64,000 bases of DNA, taken from Sphagnum compactum (taxonomy: Eukaryota; Bryophyta; Sphagnopsida; Sphagnales). Positions 36,103 through 48,611 of this stretch are shown piece by piece. The number at the start of each line of letters is the position of its first letter. The first letter of the stretch is position 1. The notes under the pieces were generated by a model, which was given only the letters and a program-made list of their open reading frames with translations, did not search any database and was not told where the DNA came from. The stretch spans positions 10,013,495-10,077,494 of the forward strand of contig OZ234502.1 in NCBI GenBank assembly GCA_965153455.1, given 5' to 3'. Position numbers and translations under genes: made by a program.

Positions 36103-36115
36103 CCCTGAGAGAGAT
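36103..36115 (+). other. Right target-site duplication of the LINE
   Basis: CCCTGAGAGAGAT, identical to 30,089-30,101. It sits four bases after the terminal hairpin. Confidence 0.75.
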
Positions 36116-36759
36116 GGGGGGTGAAAGAGAAGGTGACTTTACAGATAACTTTATGGATAACAAATTGAAAGGTCTTGAGTTCAAATTTCACATTTTCTCC
36201 AATTGGGTTTAGGGTTGAAGCAATCTTAATGGAATGACAGTCCGTCCATGACAATTAATGAAATTTTAGGATGAAATAAAGTTCATCTAAGAAATGTCAG
36301 CTATAACTTTAATTCATCCATGAAGTGTAGTTCATTCACAATTATATATTTTTGCATGAAAAGTCAATTCTTTCTAGGGTGGATTTGGTAACTCTTTTTT
36401 TTTTTTTTTTTTTTTTGGTGATTCCTATGTTCATGTAACTAAACATGGCCCTCATTGTTTTTGTTGAATTGGTCACATTATGAAATGTAATATGTAAAAG
36501 GTTAATTATCAGATAATTAATTAAGTTAATAATCAATAAAAAGTTAAATTATAACATCATTAATTTCAAGATATTCATATCTAGACAGGTGCCCAAATGG
36601 AGATATTGCAGTGTCACGCTAAAACCCTCACAATATTAACTATTTTTAGGGTTGCAAGAAAATTTTTAATTGTCCAAACCCTCTGTGGGAAGACCTTTTG
36701 CAAGAGAATAATAAAATTATGTTGTCTTTGTGCGAGAAAGTCTTGAGTGCCACCTCTGT
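36116..36759. other. Intergenic between LINE and PPR pseudogene
   Basis: AT-rich, with a T25-type homopolymer at about 36,392-36,416 and TTAATTA words near 36,500. No coding sequence and no transposon ends were recognised. Confidence 0.5.
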
Positions 36760-38278
36760 GGAACATTTTTGTTTGGAAATAAGAAACTTACAAAATATGT
36801 GAAGGATGGACAACCTGAGAAAGACAATGCAGCTTTTCCAACAAATGCAATGAGAAGGAATGAGTCCTCACGAAAAATTCACTCTTGGTTGAGGTGATTA
36901 ACACATGTGCTGGTTTAGGAACACTTGAAGATGGCAGACTTGTTCATGAACTGCTCCTTCAAGCTGGTTGTGAGTCTGATGTCTTTGTGGGGTGTAGCCT
37001 TGTTAACATGTACTCAAAATTGTGGGAGCAGTGAAGATGCTTGGAGAGAGTTTAACAAGATGCCATCTTGAGATGCGGTTACTTGGACTGCCATGATATT
37101 GGGACATGTGCAATGCGGGTAAGGGCAGAAGGCACTGGAACTATTTCAAAAAATGCAACAGGAAGCTGTGTGGCCATATTCTGTTACTTTTGTGGGGGTT
37201 CTGAATGCATGTGCTAGTTTAGTTGCCCTTGAAGAGGGCAGGTGTGTTCATCAACAAATCACGCAAAGTGGTTTGGAGCCACGAGTCTTTGTGGCAAATA
37301 GCTTGGTGGACATTATGCAAAATGTGGGAGCATGGAGGATGCTTGGAGTGTGTTCAACAAGATGCCATCTCAAGATGTAGTCACTTGGAATGCCATACTT
37401 AGAGGATGTGCCATGCATGGACATGGTAGGGAAGCTCTTAAACATTTTGAACAGATTTGTGGAGAAGGTGTACAGTCAGATGACATAACTTTTATTTGTC
37501 TTCTGTGAGCTTGTAGTCCTGCAGGTCTGGTGGATGAAGGCATGTGCTGTTATGCTTCAATGGTCATGGACTATACGATTTCTGCAAAATTGGGACATTA
37601 CACTTGTATGGTTAACCTTCTTGGCGATGCTGGCCATCTACAGGAGGCAGAGAATATAGTCATGGCAATGCCCTATAAACCACATGTGGCTGCATGGATG
37701 GCTTTGCTTGGCGCTTGCAGAATCCATGGTAAGGTGGAGATGGCAGAATGCGTTGCCAAATGAATTCTTGCTGGTGATGTGCTGCTGTCAAACATCTACA
37801 CTGCTGCTGGCAACAGGCATCTCTGTGAGAATGTTGAACAGCGGAGAAAGGAAAAAGTTTTGAAGAAACAGCTGGGTTGCACCTGGATTGAAGTGAATAA
37901 TGAGGTGCATATGTTTGTAGTAGATGATCAATGGCCAACCTCAGATGATTGAAATCCGTGCAGAACTCCAGAGATTGTCAGGGCTCATGCATGGTGTGGG
38001 GTACATGCCGTGCATGAAATTAGTTCTGCATGATGCGGAAGAAGAAAAGATATTTAATTTGTGTCACCATGGTGAGAAACTGGCTATTTCATTGGGGCTC
38101 ATCAACGCAGCTCTCTGGGTAGTCCTCTCTGAATAAGAAAAATTTGCAGGTTTGTGAAGATTGCCACACTTCAATGAACTTCATCTCAAAAATAGTTGGG
38201 AGAGGAATCATGGTGAGGGATGCCAATTGCTTTCATTACTTTGAAGATGGTGTCTCTTCTTGCATGGACTATCGGTGA
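36760..38278 (+). pseudogene. PPR-DYW protein pseudogene
   Basis: Intronless remnant of a PLS-class pentatricopeptide-repeat protein of the organelle C-to-U RNA-editing type. Readable blocks: LLVEVINTCAGLGTLEDGRL, GCESDVFVGCSLVNMYSK, DAVTWTAMILGHVQCG, SVTFVGVLNACASLVALEEG, DVVTWNAML, then the E-domain (HYTCMVNLLGDAGHLQEAEN, WMALLGACRIHG, GCTWIEVNNEVH) and the DYW domain (CHHGEKLAIS with Hx[18 protein letters not shown], ending CMDYR before TGA at 38,276-38,278). Several frameshifts and stops separate the blocks, and the N-terminal repeats are missing, so it cannot make a full protein. The final tripeptide is DYR and the preceding Cys pair is SSC instead of CSC. Confidence 0.85.
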
Positions 38279-39425
38279 TGCCAGTTGGACTGGTTCAGGG
38301 TTTAGGGTTTACTCGCTTCCACAAATTCCAATCAGGGAAGCCTTGGGTGAATCAGTACCCACACTGATGCCACGGCAAAAACCCAAAAATCCATCTAAAT
38401 TGCTTCTAAATATTCTAAATATCCCATTGCTTAAACTAAATCTGGGTCTGAGTCCAAATCTAACATTTCTTGGGTTTAATTTGGCCACTAAGAGTCATCA
38501 CTTGAGAAGGTGAAAATACCAGTGTGGATTGGCTTTCAGGGTAGACCCCTGAAAACTGCAGGAAAAGAGTTCTATGATCCCCATTATTTTTACTTCAACC
38601 CCTAATTTCAACCCTGTTACTGAGCTTTTGGTAATGAGATTCCAGTTGCCTTCTTGCTATGTAAAGCAATTTCAATCCCTGGAGATCGAGGAGAGGTGAA
38701 ATTCAAAGTCTCAAAAGTACAAAAACATTTCCCATTCCTGTTGCACCCGAATACTCTCAAAGACATCTTACTAGAGGTGCAACTGAAATAGAAGGTCCGG
38801 GTGGAAATGTAAGTAATTATGTACTGCAGCAGTTTCAATGTTGTTTTTGGATGCAAATTCTTTCCCATGTCAATGAATTAAAACTGTTTGATATTTTGAT
38901 GCAGTTTGGAGTGAATCAACTTGCAATGTTGGCATAGAAACACAATTCTGAATGCAAGTCTAGGTCTTTACAAATGTTGGTCAGGTATTGACTTTTGAAC
39001 ATACTATAGCTTCGTACTGGTATGGGGTATTTCAGAAATTCTCATACCAGCCTGGTCTGGGTACAAGGCTGGTTTTGCCTCAGTCACACCAGCCTCGGTA
39101 GGGTCCATCCTTGATACCGGTGTTGATACAAGGCACAAGCCTATATACCAGACCAACGCTCGTCTTTACCATCACAGATGTGAACAAATCTGCATTCTCT
39201 AACATTTGTAGGAACCCTAGATTGCAATTACATACAGTGGAATCAACTTGGGTCATGGATCAGGATACAATGATGTGCTCTCACACAGCACCCAGAATGC
39301 ACACTTCTCTTTAGTGGCCACTTCAGACTAACAAATACAACACTTGCTACATTTGTGGGTACAAAAAATGAACCATACAGGCACACTGTAAGCATGCATA
39401 GGGAAATGCACCAAAAAAACAAACT
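38279..39425. other. Intergenic and NEK 3' region
   Basis: No coding sequence recognised. The stretch near 39,000-39,150 contains repeated TACCAG/CCTGGTCTGGG and GATACCGGTGTTGATAC words. The right part probably holds the 3' UTR of the NEK gene on the minus strand. Confidence 0.4.
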
Positions 39426-42400
39426 CTAATTCATTACCTTTGGGCTGACATGAGTCTGTTGTTCATCACCTAGCATGCCTTTAAGGCTCTTGGTGAGCCA
39501 AATGGCAGTCTCTCTTGGAGAAACCTTGCCTCTCCCAAAAGGTTTCAAGACAATAGAAAGCTCCTCCAGTCGATGCTGGGATAGCAATTGAGCAGAGAGC
39601 TCCAGTAAACCTTCCAAAGCCTCTGCCCTCTGTCTAAAGGACTTAACATCCAAGCCCCGACCTTGCTGTTGATGTACATCATGACTTGCATGTGAGTTTT
39701 GTTGTTGGCTAATGATGCTGCTGCCAGGAGATACAGACACAACCTCCACATCTGAGCCTCGGTGTGGTAGGTCCAGAAGAGAACCAATGTCCATTTTTCT
39801 GTGGAAAGGATCTACATCCATCTTTGCAGCACGAAAGTCAATCTCACCCATACCACTGTAATCAGAATCTGAGAGTTGATGGTCAGAAGTGACCCCGAGT
39901 CTGAAAGTGCTGTGCCTGATGACATGAATCACATCATTCAAGGCTGGACGAACAGGTGGTATAGATGGCTTCTCGTTGACCTGAATGGTGCCCTTCTCAT
40001 GGGTCTTCTCAATGATGGCTGTGTCCATATCAAAGGGGCGCATCTGCTTTTCAGAGTCTGGCACAGGTAACACAAACAATCCAGCTTGTGACATGCTTGA
40101 AACAGGTGAAGCACTGGCCTCCATTGTCTGTCGGGGAGTATCAGGAAAAGAAGCTCTTCGTGCTGCAACAGAAATTTGGCTTTGAACTGATGTTGGAATG
40201 ACAGCTGTTGGTAACTTCGGTCGTTCAATCTGCATCTTCACATCCTGACATGAAATCTGGCTAGGGTGGGGTTCAGGATCTGAAGTCAGTTTAAATTCTG
40301 GAATCAGGTCCAATCGAGGAGCGTTCACAGAGACATTCGGTGAGTGATCACTCAAACCCAGTTCCTGCATAATATTCCCACTTTCACTTGGGCTTGAACG
40401 ATTTGAGGAAGCCAATGGGGAATCCTTGGATTCCAACCAAGGGCTCAGGCTTGAATTGTACTGTAGGGCGGCCTTCTTAAGTTTTGTGGCACATGACTCC
40501 AAGCCCGAGGTTTGTTTCGAAGAAGATTGAGGAGGAGTTCCAATTGCTGCTGGAGGTGTCAGGATCCGAGTACTGGGTGTTGCTGTGCTGGCCTGTGTGC
40601 TAGCAAGAGGAGGTGAAGTTCTTCGAGCTGTAGCTCGGGGAGGTAATGGAAGAGATGACCTCCTTGGAGTACTTAATACAGCAGGGCTGGCAGGAGCTCG
40701 CTGTCCCTTTGTCACTGCCTCTTCCTCTGAACTGACCTGTGCCTTGGGTAAAGCTGGTGGAAGCCTATCTCGCTGCCATCTAGCTGGAGAGTCAGCAGCT
40801 GGTGTCTGCAGTAACCATTCCACTAAACAGAATTAACAACAGACTTGATTGTCCACTGTACCATTGCATGGGAACTATAGCACAAAATCCTACTTTTGCA
40901 CCATGAAACCACATCTGCAATCTTAATGGACAAGCATTGAGGGAGGCACTCTACATTTTCTCTGAGTTTGGCAACTTGTGGTGATCTTTTGATACTCGAA
41001 TCTGCCTTTCCCTTCAATGCATTCACAACTTTAGCAGCAGGAGTTTGAGGACTTTCAGGTATGGGAGGGCTATGGACTGCCTGTGTAACTCTTGGGGTCC
41101 TCTGTGATGCCATCCGACCAGTCCTTTCTTCCTTCCTTTCCCTTGTGGTTGCATCATGCTTTGGGCGGAGTATATTGATTGCATATTGTGCTGCTACAGC
41201 TTCCTCCTCTTCCTTCACCCATTGTCTTGGGGATGAATGGGCTGGATTGCGTGGGCGGGGTGCAGAGGGTGGAATGCCTTCCCTGGAAGATCTGCTGACA
41301 GAAGAAAACATTACCTTATGAACGGGGTTGACATTAAGAGCATAGGCAATGGCAAATGCAACAGATGACACAGGAGACTTTCTTCATGCTGCTAACAAAT
41401 AAACAAAGATGATGGAAATGTACTGGAATTAACTGTGTTCAACAGTAATGATTGCAAACTTCTGAAGACTTACTACTTGTCTAGCAAGACTCTCTTCCAG
41501 AGAGCAAGCAGCCAGCCTGAGTGCAAATGACAGCATTTGCAAAAATGTGAAAAAACAGTGAGATGTTGGCATTACAACCTCAAAGCATCCTTGGGACCAA
41601 GGATATCATATGGCCAAGATTGATCAAGAATCTCTGCTGCTGGTGGGGGATCTGTCATTTCTCCATACTCAGAGGTTGCATCTTGGGTACTTTTAGCACT
41701 CATTGTGTAGCTCTCTGTATCAGTGCTAGTTTCCACATTGCTTGGCATCACTGTTTTTGGTGATGTGCAACTCATTCTAACAGGCAGTTCAGGGGGTCGG
41801 CAGTGAAATGCAGCTTGTAACTGACACTTTGTCACATAGGGCTGCATGTGTGGATGTCTTATGAGCTCTGCGGCCTGCCGTCAAACAGAAGTAGTCAGAG
41901 GCAAGAAGGATGATTACAGGCTAAGATAGAAATGAATTAAAACAGCCATCAGAGAAAGATATATAAGCATCTGATTGGTGATAATCTATAAGATTCCTCC
42001 CTATTCATGTGACTGCTTGAAACTGCTGTTAGGATAGTGAATGCACTCACAGTTGGCCTGTACTCTGGATTCTTTCTTAGCATGCTTCTGATAATGCTTT
42101 TGCTGCACCAAGAACCCACTCAACAAAGTCAGATACAGTGAAACAGCTGCTGCCGTTGTTGGCTATAAATGCACCAGTAATGCACTAATCCAGGATCATC
42201 TTCCATTCACAAATGCAGACCAGATGTGCACTTTGGACACTGGACTTATGTGGCTTGTGTAACTGACTTCAGGAGATCAGGTGTCTGGAGAATCTTGTTT
42301 TTGTTAAGTGTTGAGTGGAGACTCACAAGGGACTTGAATAGTTACTGGGAAGGGGGCCAATTGTGGATCTGTTGATCTTACTGATCAGCCCTTGCATGTC

Positions 42401-45400
42401 CTGCCACAAACATCCAGTTCAATCAGATTTGTCAATGATGAACCCCCTTGGTTACACATTAAGTCAAATATCAATATAGTCCCTTCCTACCAGATTTTTG
42501 AATTTTTTTTCAGATGGATAACACCTAGGAATCTCTCTCCAGTAAGTAAGAACTCACAAAGGCTTTGAAGGCTGGACGATGGGCTGTCATTTCATACATG
42601 CAACACCCTGCACAGCAATCACCTAGAGTTTATGTGTATTCACAAGATACCACATTTGGAACACATACTGGTCAAAACTGCAAGCACATAATCCAGGTGC
42701 AGCAAACAGCTGATGTAGGAACTCTCAGTTACAGACAACTCACCTAATGACCAGATGTCAGACTTGAAACCATATGGAATATCTGCAAGGAGTTCAGGAC
42801 ACATGTAGTTTGGAGTGCCAACAACCTGTCATTGGCATTGAAATCACACCTTCAGCATTGAGCAGACATCGAAAGGGCAAACAGCAACATTCACTTTCAT
42901 ACCACAGGATTTTGCCAGAGGCAACAGTAGTAAGGGCAGCACTCACAGAGGAAGCTAGATCATCTTTATTGAGGATCTTTGCTAGCCCAAAGTCTCCTGT
43001 AAATGGCATAAATCAAAGAAATTCCCTTCAGTAGTATTTGACAGGACCAGTTCAATATACTCTGTAATAAGAGCATCTGAAAATTACAAAAGAGAGCTTG
43101 CAAGTCATGTTGAGATATTAGGACTGCAATTATAGTTAGAAGACCATTTTGCTTTCCTCAACTGCTATGTAGCTCTTCAGGAAGCATGAGAATAGAACAT
43201 ACCAAGTCGAATGTCATGATCCTTCGTTAGGAAGATGTTTGAGCACTGAGACAACCAAAAAGTCACTGTTATCACATGGGCATAGGGCATGTAGAGAACA
43301 GGATACCTGGCACAGAAAATCTCCAGACCACCGTGCAGAAAATGAAATGTACTAGTTTATGAAAAATTCAGGATAATAGAACAACATCAAGGAATAGACT
43401 TGCCTTAAGATCCCGATGCAGGACATGATTCGAATGCAGATAATCCACAGCCAGAAGAAGCTGAGCGAACCACTTCAAGAGCCTCTATGACACAAGATTG
43501 CATAGGCCTCCAGTAAATCCACAGTATCACAAGTCCCCAAGCTTTGAACATGATGTCTTCCCATATCAGAGGAGACAGTGTTTTGAGATTCTGTTCATGA
43601 TTAGAATCAAGAGAATGGCTAACCTGTCTACATTGCTATGCCTCTTCTAAGTCTCAAACCTGCTTGGGGTTCTAGATGAGTATCCACTCATTCAGGCATA
43701 TTGGGACTATCAGCCTTTTTTCTGAAAGCAAGTATGCTCCCCAGGACAGCAACCACTTGAAGGGAGGTCAAATTGTGCTTCCAATGACTGTAAAGGCTAT
43801 GATCCTTGTGCAGGTGCCAGGGCTACCTTTGCACTCAATAAACTCAACTGTAGTGTTTAGGGTGACTTGAAAGTCTTGTGTCTTCCCAAGCCATTATCTT
43901 TAAACAATTATCTTTAAGCAAGCTCTTATATAAGTGAATTCAACCTGAGAGCCTTATATCCAAGGAAGGCAACCAATGGCATACAAGATCAGCGAGTAAC
44001 TTAGAATCTGCAATCTCTGTACTTCTAAAGAAATAGGATATGAAGGGTGACCACCTAATCATGAGAAATGATTTTCTGTATGGAACAAAAACTCACCTCT
44101 TCACAGAAATACTGGCCATGTGCTTTCTTGATAATCTCGGCCCTGCAAACCAGTACATCATAGAGCAATTTAGTGCTGCTGAAAGCACCAATCTTAGCTC
44201 CAAGGCCTCCCCATCACAAATTGCACATTCCTATAACTCTTGGCTTGACACCATCTCTTCATCTAATACATGATGGACTAACACGTGCGCTTCAGATTGC
44301 TTTGCTCATATCATGTCTTGGCCGTAGTCCTTATCTAAAACTGCCCTTATAAGTTGCACGGCAACATTGTATTTTATGTGGAGGTTTGGACAATGCAAAT
44401 GAGAATACACATTATGAAGTCAGCCAAATATGTACTCACATATCACCACCTTCACAGTAGCCTGTAACTATGCAAACATAGCACCCCTGCACAAAAAAGG
44501 CCACAAAAGAATCAGTTCATCTGCTACATGCAGAGCTAATGAATCAGAGTGGAGAAAAGAATGACTTTCATATAACATTGCCTTTACCTTTTCAACCCAT
44601 GACTCCTTGTACTCCACAATGTAAGGGTGCTGAACTTTGGAAACCAGGGACATCTGATTAGACCCCATATACCCCATTTCCATCCCCAAAAACCCACAAA
44701 GCTCTTAGTATGAATATACAGATAACAGTGGATTGCACCTAAAGAAATAGTTTGCAGTCACCAGCAGGATTCCATCAATCCTCATGAGAAGGTATGTATT
44801 TGTGCATCATCCAGAGTTGCTCTAAACTGAACAAAATTAAACGACCAAACTCTCAATCACCAAGTGCTGGTTGGAAACACACTCAAAGTAATTGTAATAG
44901 ACAATAATGGAATGAGAAAGCAGATCACTAGTCACCTCTTGGTGAGCAGATCTCCGGCATCTGTCAGTCTGGCGAGCAAGACGAATCTTCTTCAGAACAT
45001 ACCTGCTCATTTTAGGTAAACAATCAGTAACAGATCAGAAAACCTCTGAGGATTGTTGTCATACAGAGTCCCCGCCCAGATCATCAATAACATTCTATGC
45101 AGCATGAAATTTGGTTCAAAAGCATGTCGGGGATGCAAAGTCAAAGTGCACATCTGTTTACATGGCTGAACAAATCTAGGAAACTTTATCTTCATGTTCA
45201 TGATGAGGTTGAGATACAAATAGCTAGACTCAATGGACACACCGGCTCCAATTACTGAACACAGCCGGCCCAATGCAGCAGAAATTTGCTTGAGAGATTT
45301 CCAAGTCATTTGAAGATTGACTGATGACTTTCTACGCATATTCAGGAACATCAGAAAACTAACGCATACCCACTCACTGTAACAAACTATCTGACTTTCT

Positions 45401-46108
45401 ACATATATTCATGAGCATCTGAAAACTAAAGCATACCCACTCACTGTAACAAACTATCTGACTTTCTACATATATTCATGATCATCTGAAAACTAAAGCA
45501 TACCCACTCACTGTAACAAACTATCTGCTCTGTGGGAAGAACCCATTGCAGAAACAGACTCAAATGCCAAGTCATATAATGTACATGATGCCAAGAATCT
45601 TTGAGGTGATCACAATTGGTCTTTTTGATCCAAAGGAAAAACAAACAACATTTTTTTTCTGGTTCAGCATATAACTACCCATGACACAATTTTACAATGT
45701 TCACCTCTGAGATTACAAGCACTGTGCCCCTGCATAGTCATGGTGGCAGAGAAAGCTAATGAAGATTCATGCCATCAGTGGATAGTCTAGTGGACTTCAT
45801 TGACAATGCCACAGCTTGACATCTTGGATTTTTTGTTGAGGTTTGGCAAGTTTCCTGGGTGCAATGGATATTCAATAGAAAACAGAGAGGGTCAAAAAAG
45901 AGAGAATGATATCCCAATGTACAAGAAACCCAATACCAAATTTTCTTTCTCATGCCGATTCATGATGAGCTGAGAGAGTTACACAAAAAGAAGAAGAAGA
46001 ATCTTCTTACTTCTTATTTTCCAGCTTGTGATTCACAAGAATAGCCGACCCAAACGCTCCCCGTCCAACTTGCTCCATAATCTCGTACTGCTCCATCTTG
46101 GACTCCAT
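39426..46108 (-). CDS. NEK: NIMA-related protein kinase, plant NEK5/NEK6 type
   Basis: Ser/Thr kinase; plant NEKs act on microtubules and directional cell growth. Fifteen coding exons on the minus strand: 46,108-46,011; 45,002-44,936; 44,653-44,588; 44,486-44,440; 44,142-44,097; 43,484-43,404; 43,245-43,203; 42,996-42,947; 42,825-42,744; 42,607-42,558; 42,400-42,327; 42,102-42,051; 41,874-41,579; 41,294-40,894; 40,822-39,426. They join in frame to 949 residues, near the ~956 I recall for Arabidopsis NEK5/6. Visible: GRGAFG (15-20), ATP-site Lys37 ([10 protein letters not shown]), HRDLK (131-135), DFG (151-153), [11 protein letters not shown] and the long basic, Ser/Pro-rich tail ending in a conserved LSAQLL...LKPFG...[13 protein letters not shown] block. 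Start MESKMEQYE fits NEK5/6. One donor is GC (after HRDLK). The exon 14 donor and the last codons are less sure: a GTAATG just before the stop could be a donor. Confidence 0.92.
45326..45526. repeat. 67-bp tandem repeat, three copies, in NEK intron 1
   Basis: Copies start with GACTTTCTAC at 45,326, 45,393 and 45,460, each 67 bases, with CATACCCACTCACTGTAACA in every unit. Copies 2 and 3 are almost identical (one or two changes); copy 1 is more diverged. It lies in the 1-kb first intron. Confidence 0.9.
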
Positions 46109-48218
46109 GATGATGTGCGTGAGGCTCGCAATACAGCTCGTACAGCAGTTCCTAGTCCTCAGTATTTTCTGTTCAGAATCGGATGCTTGTTGCAAACTCG
46201 CATGTTGTAGTAACAACTCGCAAGAAGGCTTCTAACCCTTCCTCCTCGACTCTGCACTGGCGCTGGAAAATCACTTAGTCCCGCGTGGAGGAAATGCTGC
46301 ACTCCCCACAAGAGAAGAGTCAAGAATATCACCAGCGCTCCGAAGTTCCACAGTCTTGCGCCCTAACACAGGTGAGGGAGGCTTCCCTACTATAAGGCTT
46401 GCTCAATCAACACTACAAGACTCCAGAAGTCCTTTACTGCAAACGGCTATTCAAGTCAAGACTGTAGTCCTCTAGACAAGACTCTCTTCCTCTGCACCTC
46501 GGTTACCTGCACCGGTAGAGAAGGAGTTTTCTGTTGTGGCCATACCTGCTCGATGATGCGATTCCTCTTACTCTTCTTCTTCTTCTAGTTGGCAAGCCTA
46601 GCAGCATTTGCTAGTTGCTTGCTTGCTTGCCATGAGCTGATGAACTACAAGTCGTTTCCGTCTCTGGCAGTTGCAAACCAGGCCAAAGGGACTAGTAACA
46701 GCGATGAAACGGCAGACCATCTGAATCAAGTGCGAGAGAGTTTTCGACCTTTCAATGCCGATCCAAAGCTCATCCTCTTGCTGCTTGTCAACAAAATTTC
46801 CAAATACCCTGAGTTCCACAGGGACTGCTCCCGTTGTTGCTGCTGCTGCTGCTGCGGAAATCCACAACTAGAAAATACTTCAGAGAAACCGATCTGAAAC
46901 AATTTTGCAAATGTTCAGAATACCAAACTTCTTTCCCTGACAAAGTCGAGAGGTCTGAAGAAACCTTTCAGAACTCTGAACCAGCTTCTTCTTCTTCCAT
47001 TGGAAAGAGGAACCCCAAAAAAACATAGCAGGCAGACAGACGGACGGACGATTTCAGCACTGAAGATTGTTATCCATTACAGATCATGAGGAGATACAAA
47101 ATTTGCTTTCAAAGTTCAAAGTCTCTGAAGCAGAAGTAGGACCTAATAAAAAAGCGTATTGCAGTGCAGCAGCAGGCTGCTCGACTGCTGCTGCCGCCTC
47201 ATCAATGCCGGAGCACGTAGAAGACAACAAGATCCTAGATCAAGATAATGCAAAAACATTCACTGCCACTAGGAGTTTGTTTTGCATTGATGACTTCTAC
47301 TGCAAACTCCTGACACAAGCTCTTCCTTTCATAGTGTCCGCCGAGCCATGCTTTCCAGAACTGCAAACAAAAAAAAAACAACACACCAAAAAACACCAAA
47401 AGAACACTACTAACCACCAAAGAAGATCCCCTAAAAAGCAATGCTCGTCTTTGTCGTGCACTGCTCGCCGGAAAAATTAAATAAAAAATTTGCCGATTTC
47501 GTTTTCGTCTGCAGAAGATATGATCTCGACAATAAATAAATATATTTTTGTTTCTCTTTTTTTTGTGCGTGAGAATTTTTCTGGCGACGCTTGTTGTGAT
47601 TTCCTCTTGTGTGTGTGTGTGTGTGTGGTGTTTTTTTTTGGGAGGGAGTAATTTGTCTGGCGTTTTTATTTAATAATTCGGCTGCGTGGCTTCAGGGGTT
47701 CACAACAATAATGAGTTTGACCGCCACTAAGACTTAAAAACGCGCATTTCTATTAACATAGATCGTCCTCTTTCCCCGCCGAAGAAAGAGAGTGCAGCAG
47801 CAAGCAGCAGCAGCAGCAGCAGGAGGACGAGCAGCAGCGGCAGCAACAACAACACAAACAACGAAACAACAACAGGTTTGTGACAGAAGCAGCCAGGTGA
47901 GTCGCAGAGTGTTTTTCTGCTCCTTTCTCGTTGCAGGAAAGCATCTCTCGCCAATACCAACGAAGGAGCCACGAGGAGGAAGGAAGGGACGAAGGGGACC
48001 CACACACACACACACACACACACACAGTCTAGGCTACTACTTCCTGGGACCTGGACTCTGTGTTTTTTTCTTTCTTTTCTCCCTCTGTCTGTGCGTCCAC
48101 TATGCAACGTGCACAGTAGTAAATAAAGTACTCTTTGTACCTTGGCTGGCTATTTCAACCAAACCCTTTGCATTGCCCAAAACTGATTCTTAAACTGATA
48201 TTAACTTAGCACTCTATA
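46109..48218 (-). promoter_or_regulatory. NEK upstream region with microsatellites
   Basis: Probably the leader and promoter of the NEK gene. It contains a GT array at about 47,609-47,628, CAG/GCAGCA arrays at about 47,793-47,860 and a CA array at about 48,000-48,026. Open frames on both strands (such as 46,589-46,897 and 47,067-47,480) translate these repeats or give unrecognised peptides; some could be non-coding leader exons. The transcription start cannot be placed. Confidence 0.4.
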
Positions 48219-48320
48219 GGTGCATTCACACTTGGTGTTAAGGACTCTAGTATTATTAAGTCCCCTAATACCAAGCTAATAATCATTTAGGACCTAAATT
48301 TATTTATCATGAAAATTTTA

Positions 48321-48611
48321 GGAAAATTTTAAATTCACACCTTTTTTGGTTAAATTCACACCCTTTCTTCGCGCGTCCGATTATATGCAGGCTCTAAGAA
48401 CAAGACAAGCACGAACAGAGACAAGTCTCCCTTTGAATACGTGGAAGGACGCAAGTGTGGGGTCTGTGGTCAATCAGGGCACAACTCGAGAACTTGCTTG
48501 CAGAAGTAATTGAACTCATAAAGGAACATACTCTTAAAGTTTAATCTGCATAAAATCGGACGCACGAAGGGTGTGAATTTAACCAAAAAAGGTGTGAATT
48601 TAAAATTTCCC
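48321..48611 (+). mobile_element. Nested 291-bp TIR element carrying a captured exon
   Basis: Terminal inverted repeats of 70 bp (48,321-48,390) and 66 bp (48,546-48,611) start GGAAAATTTTAAATTCACAC and match except for a 4-bp gap and about three substitutions. A perfect 8-bp duplication AAATTTTA flanks the element (48,313-48,320 and 48,612-48,619). Between the TIRs lies a 119-bp zinc-knuckle exon. Long TIRs and the cargo fit a Mutator-like deletion derivative or a Pack-type element; 8-bp duplications are also typical of hAT. The superfamily is left open. Confidence 0.8.
48391..48509 (+). pseudogene. Zinc-knuckle terminal exon inside the nested element
   Basis: Follows TTATATGCAG, a good splice acceptor that is also the inner end of the left TIR. 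It reads GC/TCT AAG..., giving SKNKTSTNRDKSPFEYVEGR then KCGVCGQSGHNSRTC and a stop at 48,507-48,509. CxxCxxxxHxxxxC is the CCHC knuckle at the C-terminus of MULE transposases and some FAR1-like proteins, and (G)SKNK fits the end of an AT-hook RGRPKGSKNK split by an intron. Only this last exon is present. Confidence 0.65.

Noticed and set aside
36170-36200. tRNA-like GGTCTTGAGTTCAAATTTC
   Set aside because: It resembles a B box, but no acceptor stem, anticodon arm or A box could be placed around it.
46589-46897. Possible Cys-rich peptide gene (ends in CCCCCCC)
   Set aside because: The Cys run is a TGC microsatellite and the frame lies in the NEK leader region; no signal peptide-plus-Cys spacing pattern of a real peptide family.
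47735-48193. Open frames rich in Cys/Val, Thr/His or Gln/Ala at the NEK leader
   Set aside because: They are translations of CA/GT and CAG microsatellites in all frames, with no start context, domain or splice support.
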